Assembly: GCA_029552985.1 (NCBI GenBank)
Contig: JAKPDB010000169.1
Coordinates: 1-46,065 of the forward strand
Direction: 5' to 3'
DNA: 46,065 nucleotides
From: a bacterium
GTDB lineage: Bacteria > Ratteibacteria > UBA8468 > B48-G9 > DTJG01
How positions within the stretch are numbered: the first letter of the stretch is position 1; every line of letters starts with the position of its first letter. Positions 25,558 to 34,531 of the stretch are shown here, one piece after another. The notes under the pieces are model-generated. The model made no database searches. It worked only from the letters and a program-made list of their open reading frames with translations, and was not told the origin of the DNA. The translations under genes and the position numbers were made by a program.

Positions 25558-26933
25558 CGTGTTCCGTATGGGGTATCTTCAAGAATAATACCGGATTCAG
25601 CAAGTGTGCTTCTTATTCGGTCAGCCAGTGCGAAATTTTTTTCTCTTCTTGCCTGTTCCCGTTTTTTGATTAGATTAACAAATTCATCAGGTAACGTTTC
25701 AACGGATTCAATCACAGCAATTACTTCATTAATTTTTTCAAGAAATCCTATAATTCTTTTGGCGTCACTGCCTGAAATTTTGGTCCTTTCACAAATTTCA
25801 TTAACACTGTGCATGAATTTGAATACTTCTGACATTGCCAGAGACATATTTAAGTCATCGCTGAGTGCACCGACAAAACCTTCTGATGCTTCATTGATGT
25901 ATTTCTCTATGACCTGATTTGAATTTCCTTCATTATTCAGGGCAAAGGAAATCCTTTGATAGAATGCCTGAATGTGTTTTACAGTATTTTCTGCCTGTTT
26001 AAGGGATTGTTCTGTAAAGTTCAATGGATCTCTGTAATGGGTGGTCATAAGTAAATATCTGATGCCTGAAGGATGATATCCCTTTTTTAACAGGTCCCTC
26101 AATGTATAAAAGTTTCCCTTTGATTTTGACATTTTTTCGCCATCGACAAGAAGATGGGCGCAGTGCAGCCAGTAATTTACAAACTTTTTACCTGTCGCTG
26201 CCTCGCTCTGAGCGATCTCATTTTCATGATGTGGAAAAATATTATCAACACCACCTGTGTGAATATCGAAAGTTTCACCCAGATATTTCATACTCATTGC
26301 AGAGCATTCTATATGCCAGCCGGGTCTTCCCCTGCCAATTTCTGTATCCCAGAAAAATGGTTCGTCCTTTGTGGCTTTCCACAGGGCAAAATCCCTGGCC
26401 TGGTCCTTTTCATATTCATCTGCATCAGTGTTTGTGGTTAAAAGGTTTTCAAAATCATAGTGAGAAAGTTTTCCATAGCCCGGAAATGAACTGATTTTGA
26501 AATATATAGAACCATTTTTTTCATACGCATGTCCCTTTTCAATGAGTGTTTTTATCAGAGAAACCATTTCAGAGATGTGCTGGGTTGCTCTTGGAAAATA
26601 TGTCGCCTTTTTTAATTTCAGACAATCCATATCTTCAAAAAATGCCTTAATATACTTTTCAGTATATTGATTGAGAGATACACCTTCTCTTATTGCACCA
26701 GCAATGGTTTTATCATCAATGTCAGTGATGTTCATCACTCTGGTCACCCTGTATCCTGCGTATTCCAGAAATCTATGAAGAATATCTTCAAACACATAAG
26801 CTCTAAAATTTCCAATATGGGCGTAGTCGTAAACTGTTGGACCGCATGTATACATTTTTACCACTCCATCTTCTATTGGCCTAAACTCTTCCTTCTGTCT
26901 TGAAAGCGTGTTAAAAAATAAAATTCGGGTCAT
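25542..26933 (-). CDS. cysS: Cysteinyl-tRNA synthetase
   Basis: The 463-residue class I synthetase has the zinc cysteine in TCGPTVYD, the HIGH-type motif AHIGNFRAYV, the conserved GWHIECSAM, HHENEIAQSEA and the KMSKSKGNF loop. Length fits bacterial CysS. The ATG overlaps the stop of the lyxose-isomerase-like gene (ATGA). Confidence 0.97.
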   Translation of the reverse strand: MTRILFFNTLSRQKEEFRPIEDGVVKMYTCGPTVYDYAHIGNFRAYVFEDILHRFLEYAGYRVTRVMNITDIDDKTIAGAIREGVSLNQYTEKYIKAFFEDMDCLKLKKATYFPRATQHISEMVSLIKTLIEKGHAYEKNGSIYFKISSFPGYGKLSHYDFENLLTTNTDADEYEKDQARDFALWKATKDEPFFWDTEIGRGRPGWHIECSAMSMKYLGETFDIHTGGVDNIFPHHENEIAQSEAATGKKFVNYWLHCAHLLVDGEKMSKSKGNFYTLRDLLKKGYHPSGIRYLLMTTHYRDPLNFTEQSLKQAENTVKHIQAFYQRISFALNNEGNSNQVIEKYINEASEGFVGALSDDLNMSLAMSEVFKFMHSVNEICERTKISGSDAKRIIGFLEKINEVIAVIESVETLPDEFVNLIKKREQARREKNFALADRIRSTLAESGIILEDTPYGTRWIRK

Positions 26934-27466
26934 GGTTTCCTTTTTATTAATGGATCTGTGAAAATGTCTTTTTCGTCAAAACTTGGTGAAGAAAATTCCG
27001 AAATTACTGCTCCCTGACTTCCTGCCTGGAACCAGTGAAGAGTGTTCGGAAGCAGTGTATATTGGTCTCCAGGATTCAGGACAATTTCATGAAATACTGT
27101 GAAATATTCTTTCCTGAAATCAGGTACTTTTGCTCTCATTGGAGTGGTGCGATGTCCGGGTACCATCAGATAAACCTGTCCCCATCTGCATCTGAATGTT
27201 TCCATTTTTCCCGGGTTGTCTGGTCCCAAAGGACCGTGTTTATGTTCAGGACAGGTTTGCCCTGGAAGAAGAATCAATTCTTTTGCACAATATCTGTCGT
27301 TATTCACATAAACAATTATTTGTAATCCAATAATTTCTGGTTTTCCAAGCCCCAGTTCAACAATTTCCATTGATTCGATTTCTTCATCCCTTACAGCGAT
27401 ACATGCCTTTTTCAATATTTCAGTTGCTGCTTTTTTCAATTCAAGAGATTTTTCTTTTGAAATCAT
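26930..27466 (-). CDS. D-lyxose/D-mannose isomerase-like cupin
   Basis: The 178-residue product matches the D-lyxose isomerase family. The cupin metal motif PEHKHG (HxH) is followed by ETFRCRWGQVYL, the phosphate/sugar region LPNTLHWFQAG with the fourth ligand His, and the C-terminal ISEFSSPSFDEKDIF. These enzymes interconvert D-lyxose and D-xylulose, or mannose and fructose. It sits between gltX and cysS with ATGA overlaps on both sides, so it is co-translated with the synthetases. The physiological sugar is not known. Confidence 0.85.
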   Translation of the reverse strand: MISKEKSLELKKAATEILKKACIAVRDEEIESMEIVELGLGKPEIIGLQIIVYVNNDRYCAKELILLPGQTCPEHKHGPLGPDNPGKMETFRCRWGQVYLMVPGHRTTPMRAKVPDFRKEYFTVFHEIVLNPGDQYTLLPNTLHWFQAGSQGAVISEFSSPSFDEKDIFTDPLIKRKP

Positions 27467-28908
27467 ACTCTTATATTTGCAAGAAATTGTTCTATTCGTT
27501 TGAGTGTTTTTTGTTTTCCGAGCAGTTCAATTAATTCAAACAATCCAGGTCCTTTTGTTGCTCCTGTGAGCGCAAATCTGAGAGGGTGGAAGACCTCGCC
27601 AGTTTTCAGGTGATTTTCCTGGCAGAATTTTCTTATCATGTCTTCAATGTTGTGTTTCTCAAATGGTTGAATCTGTTCCAAATTAGATTTTAAAGTACAA
27701 AGGACCCTGACTGCCTGGTCAGTTTTGAATTTTTTTGTTAATTCAACATCCCAGGAAATGTCTTCTGTAATGAAATATCCAGTTCTTTCTACAACATCTT
27801 CAAGGGTTTTTAATTTTTCTTTTTCCATCTCAATGGCTTTTTCAATAATATCTCTGTGCTGGTGTAAAATGGATTTATGATAGCCTACTTTTTCAAAAAA
27901 TGGACTGGCAAGTTCAAAAATTTCTTTTGCGGATTTTGCTCGCATATATTGACTGTTAAGCCACAAAAGTTTTGCCGGGTCAAAGATTGCATTCGAACGA
28001 TTGCACGCTTCAAGAGAAAATTCCTGCATCAGTTGCTCTCGTGAAAAAATTTCCTGATTGTCTTTACTGCTCCAGCCTAAAAGGGCAAGATAATTAAACA
28101 TAGCATCTGAGAGAAAACCCTTTTCTCTATATTGCCGTACACTTGTGGCTCCATGTCTTTTACTGAGTCTGGTTCGATCGGGCCCAAGAGTCATTGACAT
28201 GTGCGCAAACATCGGAACAGGGTATCCCAGGGCTTCAAAAATCAGTATGTGCTTGGGAGTATTTGAAAGATGGTCTTCCCCCCTGATTACATGGGTAATC
28301 TGCATATGCAGGTCGTCAATGACCACTGCAAAATGAAATGTGGGAATTTCATTTGATTTCATAATTACAAAATCATTGATTGCATCTGGTTCAAATCTGA
28401 CATTACCTCTGATGATATCGTTAACGACAATTTCTTTATGTGGAACCTTGAATCTCAACACTGGCTTTCGTCCCTGTGCCTGAAAATCCTTTATCTGGGT
28501 TTCTGTCAGATTTCTGCAATAATTATCATACCCAGCGGTTCTATCAGAGGAAACAGACATAACTCTTTTTTCAATTTCTTCCTTTGTGCACCAGCATCTG
28601 TAAGCTTTGCCTTCTGAAAGAAGTTTACTGGCATACTCTCTGTAGAGATGCAACCTTTCTGTTTGTCTATATGGACCATAGGGACCACCGCAATCAGGTC
28701 CTTCATCCCATGTTAAACCAAGCCATTTCAGATCTTCGATAATGCTTTCTTCAAATTCTTTTTTTGACCTTTCTGTATCAGTATCCTCGATTCTTAAAAT
28801 AAACTTCCCATGATTTTTTCTTGCGAATAAATAGTTAAATAAAGCTGTTCTCGCATTTCCTATATGAAGCAGTCCTGTAGGACTCGGTGCAAACCTGACC
28901 CGTACCAT
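27463..28908 (-). CDS. gltX: Glutamyl-tRNA synthetase
   Basis: The 481-residue class I synthetase has the HIGH-type motif PSPTGLLHIGNARTALFNYL, the fold insertion WCTKEEIEKR, GEDHLSNTPKHIL and the KMSKS equivalent RLSKRHGATS. The anticodon-binding helical domain fills the last 150 residues. GGAGG at about 28915 sets the start. Whether it is discriminating or non-discriminating cannot be told by eye. It is the first gene of the operon running to 19041. Confidence 0.97.
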   Translation of the reverse strand: MVRVRFAPSPTGLLHIGNARTALFNYLFARKNHGKFILRIEDTDTERSKKEFEESIIEDLKWLGLTWDEGPDCGGPYGPYRQTERLHLYREYASKLLSEGKAYRCWCTKEEIEKRVMSVSSDRTAGYDNYCRNLTETQIKDFQAQGRKPVLRFKVPHKEIVVNDIIRGNVRFEPDAINDFVIMKSNEIPTFHFAVVIDDLHMQITHVIRGEDHLSNTPKHILIFEALGYPVPMFAHMSMTLGPDRTRLSKRHGATSVRQYREKGFLSDAMFNYLALLGWSSKDNQEIFSREQLMQEFSLEACNRSNAIFDPAKLLWLNSQYMRAKSAKEIFELASPFFEKVGYHKSILHQHRDIIEKAIEMEKEKLKTLEDVVERTGYFITEDISWDVELTKKFKTDQAVRVLCTLKSNLEQIQPFEKHNIEDMIRKFCQENHLKTGEVFHPLRFALTGATKGPGLFELIELLGKQKTLKRIEQFLANIRV

Positions 28909-28946
28909 GTTTTACCTCCATAAAATGCCAGGTGGTGTAATATAAT

Positions 28947-28975
28947 AATGTACCTGCTTTTGTGCAATATGTCAA
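28947..28975 (-). promoter_or_regulatory. Promoter of the gltX-lyxI-cysS-uvrA-GTPase-ABC operon
   Basis: On the minus strand TTGACA (complement of 28970-28975) and TACATT (complement of 28947-28952) are 17 bases apart. The start would lie about 30 bases before the gltX ATG. The -35 is 11 bases from the -35 of the divergent ribosomal operon, so the two promoters likely share upstream DNA. Confidence 0.65.
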
Positions 28976-28986
28976 AGGACTGCTTT

Positions 28987-29013
28987 TTGACAATTAATGA
29001 AATATGGTATAAT
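28987..29013 (+). promoter_or_regulatory. Promoter of the rpsF-ssb-rpsR-rplI-dnaB operon
   Basis: TTGACA (28987-28992) and TATAAT (29008-29013) are 15 bases apart, short of the usual 17; TTTTGA two bases upstream would give 17. The -10 is extended (TGGTATAAT). GGAGG at 29048-29052 precedes the rpsF ATG. Confidence 0.7.
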
Positions 29014-29056
29014 CAATTTAGGAATAAAAAAGAAAAATGTCGACACCGGAGGAAAG

Positions 29057-29383
29057 ATGCCAAGAAAATACGAGGTATGTCTGCTTCTTGATCCTGAACT
29101 TGACCAAAATGGATTAAATGAAGAAATATCAGTGATTTCACAGGTTATCAGCTCATCAGGAGCAAATTTGGTTCACAGTGAACTGTGGGGCAGACGTAGT
29201 TTAATGTATCCGATTAAAAAGAAAAAGGAAGGATATTACTATCTTTTTTATTTTGAATGCAATCCACAGGAATTAAAAAAAATTGAGGAAGGTTTTAAAC
29301 ACAGAGAAAAGATTCTCAGGACCCTTGTGATTGCAAAAAAAGAATTTCCTGAGTTTGTGAAAAATGGCAAATCCGAGTCTTAA
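29057..29383 (+). CDS. rpsF: Ribosomal protein S6
   Basis: The 108-residue product MPRKYEVCLLLDPEL... with SELWGRRSLMYPIKKKKEGYY and a REKILRTLVIAKK tail is S6. The ATG at 29057 follows GGAGG; the longer frame from 28997 starts inside the -10 region and is rejected. It overlaps ssb by 20 bases. Confidence 0.95.
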   Translation: MPRKYEVCLLLDPELDQNGLNEEISVISQVISSSGANLVHSELWGRRSLMYPIKKKKEGYYYLFYFECNPQELKKIEEGFKHREKILRTLVIAKKEFPEFVKNGKSES

Positions 29384-29798
29384 TAAAGTTTTTTTGATTG
29401 GGCGACTGACAAGGGACCCTGAATTAAGATATACCCCATCAGGCAGTGCTGTGGCCAGCTTTGGCCTTGCAGTGAACAGACAATATACGACAAAAGAAGG
29501 GGAAAAAATAGAAGAACCCTGTTTTGTAAATCTTGTAGTGTGGGGAAAGAGGGCAGAAATATGCTATGAGTATTTGAAAAAAGGCGCATTGATTTTTGTT
29601 GAAGGTCGGTTAAGTTATCGCCAGTGGGAAACTTCTGACAAAGAAAAAAGGTCGACCCTTGAAGTGAATGTTGAAAACTTTCAATTTCTTGATAAATCCT
29701 TACCAGAGATAAAAGGAGAAATGGTCAATGGAACAAAAGACGAAGGATTCAAAGAAGAAACGGACATCCAGGAAGAAGAAACGGGCGAAGGGTTGTAA
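29364..29798 (+). CDS. ssb: Single-stranded DNA-binding protein, without the usual acidic PF tip
   Basis: The 144-residue SSB has a standard OB fold ([58 protein letters not shown]). The C-terminal tail is acidic ([15 protein letters not shown]) but lacks the DDDIPF-type tip that recruits partner proteins. The last 71 bases double as the start of rpsR in another frame, which constrains the tail sequence. Order rpsF-ssb-rpsR is the usual bacterial one. Confidence 0.93.
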   Translation: MANPSLNKVFLIGRLTRDPELRYTPSGSAVASFGLAVNRQYTTKEGEKIEEPCFVNLVVWGKRAEICYEYLKKGALIFVEGRLSYRQWETSDKEKRSTLEVNVENFQFLDKSLPEIKGEMVNGTKDEGFKEETDIQEEETGEGL

Positions 29799-29985
29799 GT
29801 TCTGCGAAGACAAGATACATGAAATTGATTACAAGGATATTGGTCGGATCAGAAGGTATTTGAGCGGGCGAGGAAAGATATTGTCTTCAAAATTGACTGG
29901 GGTTTGTGCGCGACATCAAAGGTCCCTTGCAAAAGCAATCAAACGTGCCAGATATATGGCTCTTCTTCCATATATTCAAGTTTAA
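29728..29985 (+). CDS. rpsR: Ribosomal protein S18
   Basis: The 85-residue product has a Lys/Arg-rich N-terminus ([14 protein letters not shown]) and the S18 core CKFCEDK...[33 protein letters not shown]. The CxxC and CxxH residues indicate a zinc-type S18. The ATG at 29728 is the only start in frame before the core and follows AAAGGAGAA. It overlaps ssb by 71 bases, unusually long. Confidence 0.92.
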   Translation: MEQKTKDSKKKRTSRKKKRAKGCKFCEDKIHEIDYKDIGRIRRYLSGRGKILSSKLTGVCARHQRSLAKAIKRARYMALLPYIQV

Positions 29986-29996
29986 GGAGCAACACA

Positions 29997-30455
29997 ATGA
30001 AGATTATTCTTACAAAGGATGTTAAAGGTCTCGGTCAGGAGGGACAGATATGCGAAGTGCGGGATGGGTACGCACGAAATTATCTTATTCCGAAAGGACT
30101 TGCAATTGAGGCAAACGAAAAAAATATCAAAAAGATCGAAGAAATTAAGCGAGCAGCAGCAATAAAAAAAGAAAAGTTGTTGAAGGAAGCAGAGGCGCTT
30201 CAGAAAAAGCTAAACAAGATATCAGTTACGATTGAAGCCAATGCCGGTGAAGAAGAAAAGTTATTTGGTTCAGTTACAGCAGATGATATAGCGATTTCTT
30301 TGAAAAACCAGCATGATATTGAGATAGATAGGCATCAAATTCATCTTGAAGAACCCATCAAAAAGCTGGGTATCTATAAGATTCCAGTACACCTCATTGG
30401 AGAAATAAAAGCGGAATTGAAGGTTTGGGTTGTACAGAAACAAGAATCCTCGTAA
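29997..30455 (+). CDS. rplI: Ribosomal protein L9
   Basis: The 152-residue product begins MKIILTKDVKGLGQEGQICEVRDGYARNYLIP, the L9 N-domain, followed by the long connecting helix (KRAAAIKKEKLLKEAEALQKKL) and C-domain (KLFGSVTADDIA, VHLIGEIKAELKVWV). The ATG at 29997 follows TTAAGGAGC, which overlaps the rpsR stop. Confidence 0.97.
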   Translation: MKIILTKDVKGLGQEGQICEVRDGYARNYLIPKGLAIEANEKNIKKIEEIKRAAAIKKEKLLKEAEALQKKLNKISVTIEANAGEEEKLFGSVTADDIAISLKNQHDIEIDRHQIHLEEPIKKLGIYKIPVHLIGEIKAELKVWVVQKQESS

Positions 30456-30518
30456 GATAATAAACGGTTATTGAACCGGTGGATATGAATTTGCCCCACA
30501 GTATTGTCGGTAGGACTC

Positions 30519-31871
30519 ATGGCTAAAAAAAAGAGTTTACCTGTTAATGAACAGGTGCCACCTCAAAATATTGAGGCAGAAAGGGCTCTTCTTGCATCGA
30601 TGCTTCTTGAAGAGGATGCTCTGATTAGAGGTCTGGAAATTATTAGAAAAGAATTTTTTTACGACAACCGTCATCAGTTAATTTTTAGTGCTATCCAGGA
30701 TCTTTTCGAGAAAAATATCAAGTGCAATATTATCACACTGACAAACTACCTGAAAGAAACAAACAAAATTGAACCGGTAGGTGGGATATCATACCTGACA
30801 TCTCTTTTTGACTTTGTTCCGACTGCAGCACATATCGAGGACTATGCAAAAATTGTACGAGATAAATTTATCCTGCGATCCCTGATTAATGTTTCCACGA
30901 AAATTGTCTCAGAGGCGTATGCCTGTACACAGGATGTTGATAGTTTGCTGGATCGGGCTGAATCCATGATTTTTGATGTATCAGAACACATGAGTGGGAG
31001 GGAAGCATACCCGATATCAACGCTTGTAAAAGAAAATCTGGACCTTTTTGAGAAAATCCACACAAGGCAGGGGCATGTGACAGGATTGCCGAGTGGATAC
31101 ATAGACCTTGACAATATTACATCAGGTTTCCAGAAATCTGACTTTATTGTCATCGCAGCCAGACCTTCAATGGGAAAGACTGCTTTTGCCTGCAATATCG
31201 CCCAGAATCTTGCAGTAACTCAAAACATACCGGTTTTGATTTTCAGCCTCGAAATGTCAAAAGAACAGCTTGTTCAAAGAATGTTGTGTTCTGAAGCTCG
31301 AATTGATTCTACCTCTATGAGAAAAGGGATTCTTTCAGACCGTGAAATGGGCAAATTGATTCAGGCAGCAGGAATTCTTGAGAAGGCGCCAATTTTTATT
31401 GATGACACGCCTGCACTTTCTATATTTGAAGTAAGAGCAAGAGCGCGGAGATTAAAATCAAGAGAAAACATTCAACTTGTGGTTGTCGATTATCTTCAAT
31501 TAATGAGGGGTAGAGGTAGATACGAAAATAGGCAGCAGGAGATTACAGACATTTCGGCATCATTGAAGGCAATGGCAAAGGAACTCTCAATTCCTGTGAT
31601 AGCGCTTTCTCAGATGAATAGATTAATAGAAAGAAGAGAGGATAAAAGGCCGCTTCTTGCTGACCTCAGGGAAAGCGGTTCCATTGAGCAGGATGCCGAC
31701 CTGGTAATCTTTATTCATAGGGACGAGCAATATGATGAATCCGAAGAAACAAAGGGGTTGACGGATATTATTATCGCAAAACACAGAAATGGTCCAACTG
31801 ACCGAATTCAACTCACATTTTTGAAAAATTGTTTAAGATTTGAAAACTGTTCCAAAAGACAACCAACATGA
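30519..31871 (+). CDS. dnaB: Replicative DNA helicase
   Basis: The 450-residue hexameric helicase has an N-terminal domain (PPQNIEAERALLASMLL...) and a RecA-like motor with Walker A ARPSMGKTAFA at about 213-223, SLEMSKEQLVQRML, DYLQLMRG and DLRESGSIEQDAD. The ATG at 30519 (MAKKKSLP) is preferred over an upstream TTG. It follows rplI by 63 bases holding only a small CGGTT/AACCG hairpin, so it is likely cotranscribed. It overlaps mlaE by 4 bases. Confidence 0.96.
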   Translation: MAKKKSLPVNEQVPPQNIEAERALLASMLLEEDALIRGLEIIRKEFFYDNRHQLIFSAIQDLFEKNIKCNIITLTNYLKETNKIEPVGGISYLTSLFDFVPTAAHIEDYAKIVRDKFILRSLINVSTKIVSEAYACTQDVDSLLDRAESMIFDVSEHMSGREAYPISTLVKENLDLFEKIHTRQGHVTGLPSGYIDLDNITSGFQKSDFIVIAARPSMGKTAFACNIAQNLAVTQNIPVLIFSLEMSKEQLVQRMLCSEARIDSTSMRKGILSDREMGKLIQAAGILEKAPIFIDDTPALSIFEVRARARRLKSRENIQLVVVDYLQLMRGRGRYENRQQEITDISASLKAMAKELSIPVIALSQMNRLIERREDKRPLLADLRESGSIEQDADLVIFIHRDEQYDESEETKGLTDIIIAKHRNGPTDRIQLTFLKNCLRFENCSKRQPT

Positions 31872-32647
31872 TCGGATTTATAGATTCTCTTGGGAAACTT
31901 GCCATTGAAGCCATCTTTTATCTTGGTGAAATCACATTTATTACTGCCAGCGCAATAAAAAAAATTTTTACTGATAGTTTCAGACGAAAAAAGATACTGT
32001 TTGAACAGATGGGAAGAATCGGGATTGACTCATTTCCACTGGTTGGAATCATTGCCACATTTACAGGTATGGTCATGGTAATGGAAACTGCTGTGACACT
32101 GAAAAAATTTGGTGGCGAAAGTTATGTGGGTGGGATTGTCAGTGTTTCAATGGTGCGAGAACTCGGACCCATTATTGTAGCCCTAATTGTTGCAGGAAGA
32201 GTTGGTGCTTCGGTTGCAGCAGAAATCGGCAGCATGAAAATTACAGAGCAGATAGATGCGCTTGAAGTTTTTGGGGTTGACCCTGTATCTTATCTTGTAA
32301 CTCCGCGTTTGCTCGCTTCCATGGTAATGGTCCCAATATTAACGATCATGGCGAACTTTTTAAGTATTGTTGGCGGTTATATCATCGCTGTATATCTTGT
32401 CCATATTACATCAGGAGTATATCTATATCAGAGTTTTGAATTCATCAAACTCAAGGATATATTCGTGGGTGTCATCAAATCATTCATTTTTGGCATTCTT
32501 ATCACAGGGGCGTCCTGTCTTGAGGGATTAAAGACATCAGGAGGTGCAGAAGGTGTTGGTATTTCAACTACAAGAGCAGTTGTTCATGCCTTTTTTCTTG
32601 TAATTCTTGCAAATCTTGTTCTCACAGCAATTTTTTATTTTTTATAA
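31868..32647 (+). CDS. mlaE: MlaE-family lipid ABC permease
   Basis: The 259-residue membrane protein has the MlaE pattern: an N-terminal amphipathic helix, FTGMVMVMETAVTLKKFG, RELGPIIVALIVAGRVGASVAAEIGSM with the EQIDAL motif and IITGASCLEGLKTSGGAEGVG. It is the membrane core of the inner-membrane complex that moves phospholipids to or from the outer membrane. Presence of MlaEFD implies a diderm envelope. Confidence 0.95.
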   Translation: MIGFIDSLGKLAIEAIFYLGEITFITASAIKKIFTDSFRRKKILFEQMGRIGIDSFPLVGIIATFTGMVMVMETAVTLKKFGGESYVGGIVSVSMVRELGPIIVALIVAGRVGASVAAEIGSMKITEQIDALEVFGVDPVSYLVTPRLLASMVMVPILTIMANFLSIVGGYIIAVYLVHITSGVYLYQSFEFIKLKDIFVGVIKSFIFGILITGASCLEGLKTSGGAEGVGISTTRAVVHAFFLVILANLVLTAIFYFL

Positions 32648-32648
32648 C

Positions 32649-33398
32649 ATGGTCATAGAAATTGAAAAACTTTGTGTGACTTTGAAGGAAAGAGAAATTC
32701 TGGAGGAAATCAGTCTGAATGTTTCAGAGAACGAAACTGTTGTGATCCTTGGTCCTTCAGGTTCTGGTAAGACTGTGTTGCTCAAAACCCTTCTTGGTTT
32801 GCTTACTCCATCTAAAGGTAAACTGATTGTACTGGGAAAAGACATGTTTAATATTTCAAGAGAGGAATTGCTTCAATTAAGGAAGAAAACAGGAATGGTG
32901 TTTCAGTCCGCAGCGCTATTTGATTCAATGAGTGTATGGGAAAATGTCGGTTTTTATCTTCTTGAATTTTTGAGATTGTCCGAACAGGAAATTCGCAAAA
33001 GAGCAGAACAGGTTTTACTTGCAGTTGGACTGTCAGATGTACTTGATAAAATGCCAGACGAGTTGAGCGGAGGGATGCGAAAAAGAGTGGGCATTGCAAG
33101 AGCACTGATAAGTGAACCAGAACTTCTTTTTTATGATGAGCCAACAGCAGGGCTTGATGTGATCACATCTACCAGTATTACGAAACTGATGAAAAAAATT
33201 CACAGGGAATTTAAAACAACTGACCTTATTGTAACGCATGACCTTTCAATCGCCAGACATCTCGCAGACAAAATTGCTGTGATTAATGAAGGAAAAATTA
33301 TTGAAACAGGAACATGGGAACAACTTCTTCATTCAAAAAACGAATTTGTTAAATATTTTCTAAATATCGGAGCTGCCTATGAAAACGAAAGGTTTTAG
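32649..33398 (+). CDS. mlaF: MlaF-family lipid ABC ATPase
   Basis: The 249-residue ATPase starts MVIEIEKLCVTLKEREIL one base after mlaE. Walker A LGPSGSGKTVLLKTLLG, MFNISREELLQLRKKTGMVFQSAALFDS (the MlaF-type Q-loop region), signature LSGGMRKRVGIARAL, Walker B LLFYDEPTAGLD and LIVTHDL are present. It overlaps mlaD by 20 bases. Starts further upstream lie in mlaE and are rejected. Confidence 0.95.
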   Translation: MVIEIEKLCVTLKEREILEEISLNVSENETVVILGPSGSGKTVLLKTLLGLLTPSKGKLIVLGKDMFNISREELLQLRKKTGMVFQSAALFDSMSVWENVGFYLLEFLRLSEQEIRKRAEQVLLAVGLSDVLDKMPDELSGGMRKRVGIARALISEPELLFYDEPTAGLDVITSTSITKLMKKIHREFKTTDLIVTHDLSIARHLADKIAVINEGKIIETGTWEQLLHSKNEFVKYFLNIGAAYENERF

Positions 33399-34530
33399 TT
33401 TACAATTCAGGGTAGGGCTGTTTATTTTTCTTGGTTTAATCATATTTTTTGTATTCGTCTTTTCCCAGGGCAAAATTCTTCGTGGAAGAGGATATGAACT
33501 GAAGGTTGCTTTTAATTACGTAGGTGGGCTTGATCCTGGAGCGCCTGTAAGGGTAAGCGGTTACAGAGTTGGAGAAGTAAGGAATATTGACCTTGTTATG
33601 GAGCAAGACCGTCCAAAAATTATTGTTACCGTTCGTATAAAACCAGAAATTCGACTGGGAAGACATAGCAGATTTATGGTGAGAAATTATGGTATTATTG
33701 GCGAAAAATATATGGAAATTATTTCCACTGGATTGAAGGACACTCCATTGATAGAACCAGGGGAAACTTTGTTGGGAGAGGATCCTCTTCCACTTGAAAG
33801 ATTGCTCAGTGTCGGAGAAGACATTCTCAAGAACTTAAACAGTTTGCTTGTTTCTTTAAACAATATCACCAGAGATGAAAAATTAAAGGAGCAATTGCAT
33901 CAGGTCGTGAAAGGAACAAATGAAGTTCTGTTGAAAGCATCACTGGCAATTGGCAATATCAATTTGCTTGCGTCAAACTGGAATACAACATCTCTGGAGC
34001 TTAACAAAACTATTGCAGATGTCAGACCTGAACTTACTGACCTCATTGTCAGTGCGAAATCATCATCTCAGGAAATCAACAAAATTGTTCTGTCAAATAG
34101 CGACAGAATCAATCATATCATTTCAAATCTTGACCAATCAACAGATAAGCTGGAAAGTGCAATAACAGAAATTTCAGCCAATATCAAGGATGTCAGCCAG
34201 ACCTTTGTAACAACAGGGAATAGAATTAATAACTTTATTGACAGGATAGAGAACAAGGGACTTTTCGCAGACCTGATTTCTGATACTGAGATTGCAAACG
34301 ATGTGAGAGCCACAATAAAAAGTTTGAAACAGACCTCTACGGATCTTGACATTGCTTTTACAAGATTGGGATATGCAAGCCAGCAATTATCAGAGATTCT
34401 TTCAGATATTCGTGCTGGAAAAGGAACTATCGGGAAACTTGTTGCAAAGGATGATCTTTATAATCAAATTTTTGACATGGTTCAGGATTTGAAGGCACAT
34501 CCATGGAAAATTCTTTTCAGAGGAAGATAA
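33379..34530 (+). CDS. mlaD: MCE-domain protein MlaD-type
   Basis: The 383-residue protein has an N-terminal membrane anchor (about 10-30, GLFIFLGLIIFFVFVF), one MCE domain (about 38-115: YELKVAFNYVGGLDPGAPVRVSGYRVGEVRNID... to NYGIIGEKYMEI), and a long helical C-terminal region with no cleavage site. It is longer than E. coli MlaD (about 183 residues) but fits the MCE proteins with extended helical needles. No MlaB or MlaC is encoded here. Confidence 0.92.
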   Translation: MKTKGFSLQFRVGLFIFLGLIIFFVFVFSQGKILRGRGYELKVAFNYVGGLDPGAPVRVSGYRVGEVRNIDLVMEQDRPKIIVTVRIKPEIRLGRHSRFMVRNYGIIGEKYMEIISTGLKDTPLIEPGETLLGEDPLPLERLLSVGEDILKNLNSLLVSLNNITRDEKLKEQLHQVVKGTNEVLLKASLAIGNINLLASNWNTTSLELNKTIADVRPELTDLIVSAKSSSQEINKIVLSNSDRINHIISNLDQSTDKLESAITEISANIKDVSQTFVTTGNRINNFIDRIENKGLFADLISDTEIANDVRATIKSLKQTSTDLDIAFTRLGYASQQLSEILSDIRAGKGTIGKLVAKDDLYNQIFDMVQDLKAHPWKILFRGR

Positions 34531-34531
34531 T

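Noticed and set aside
30504-30518. TTG start for dnaB fifteen bases upstream
   Set aside because: The ATG at 30519 gives the usual DnaB N-terminus (MAKKK...) and there is no better ribosome-binding site for the TTG.
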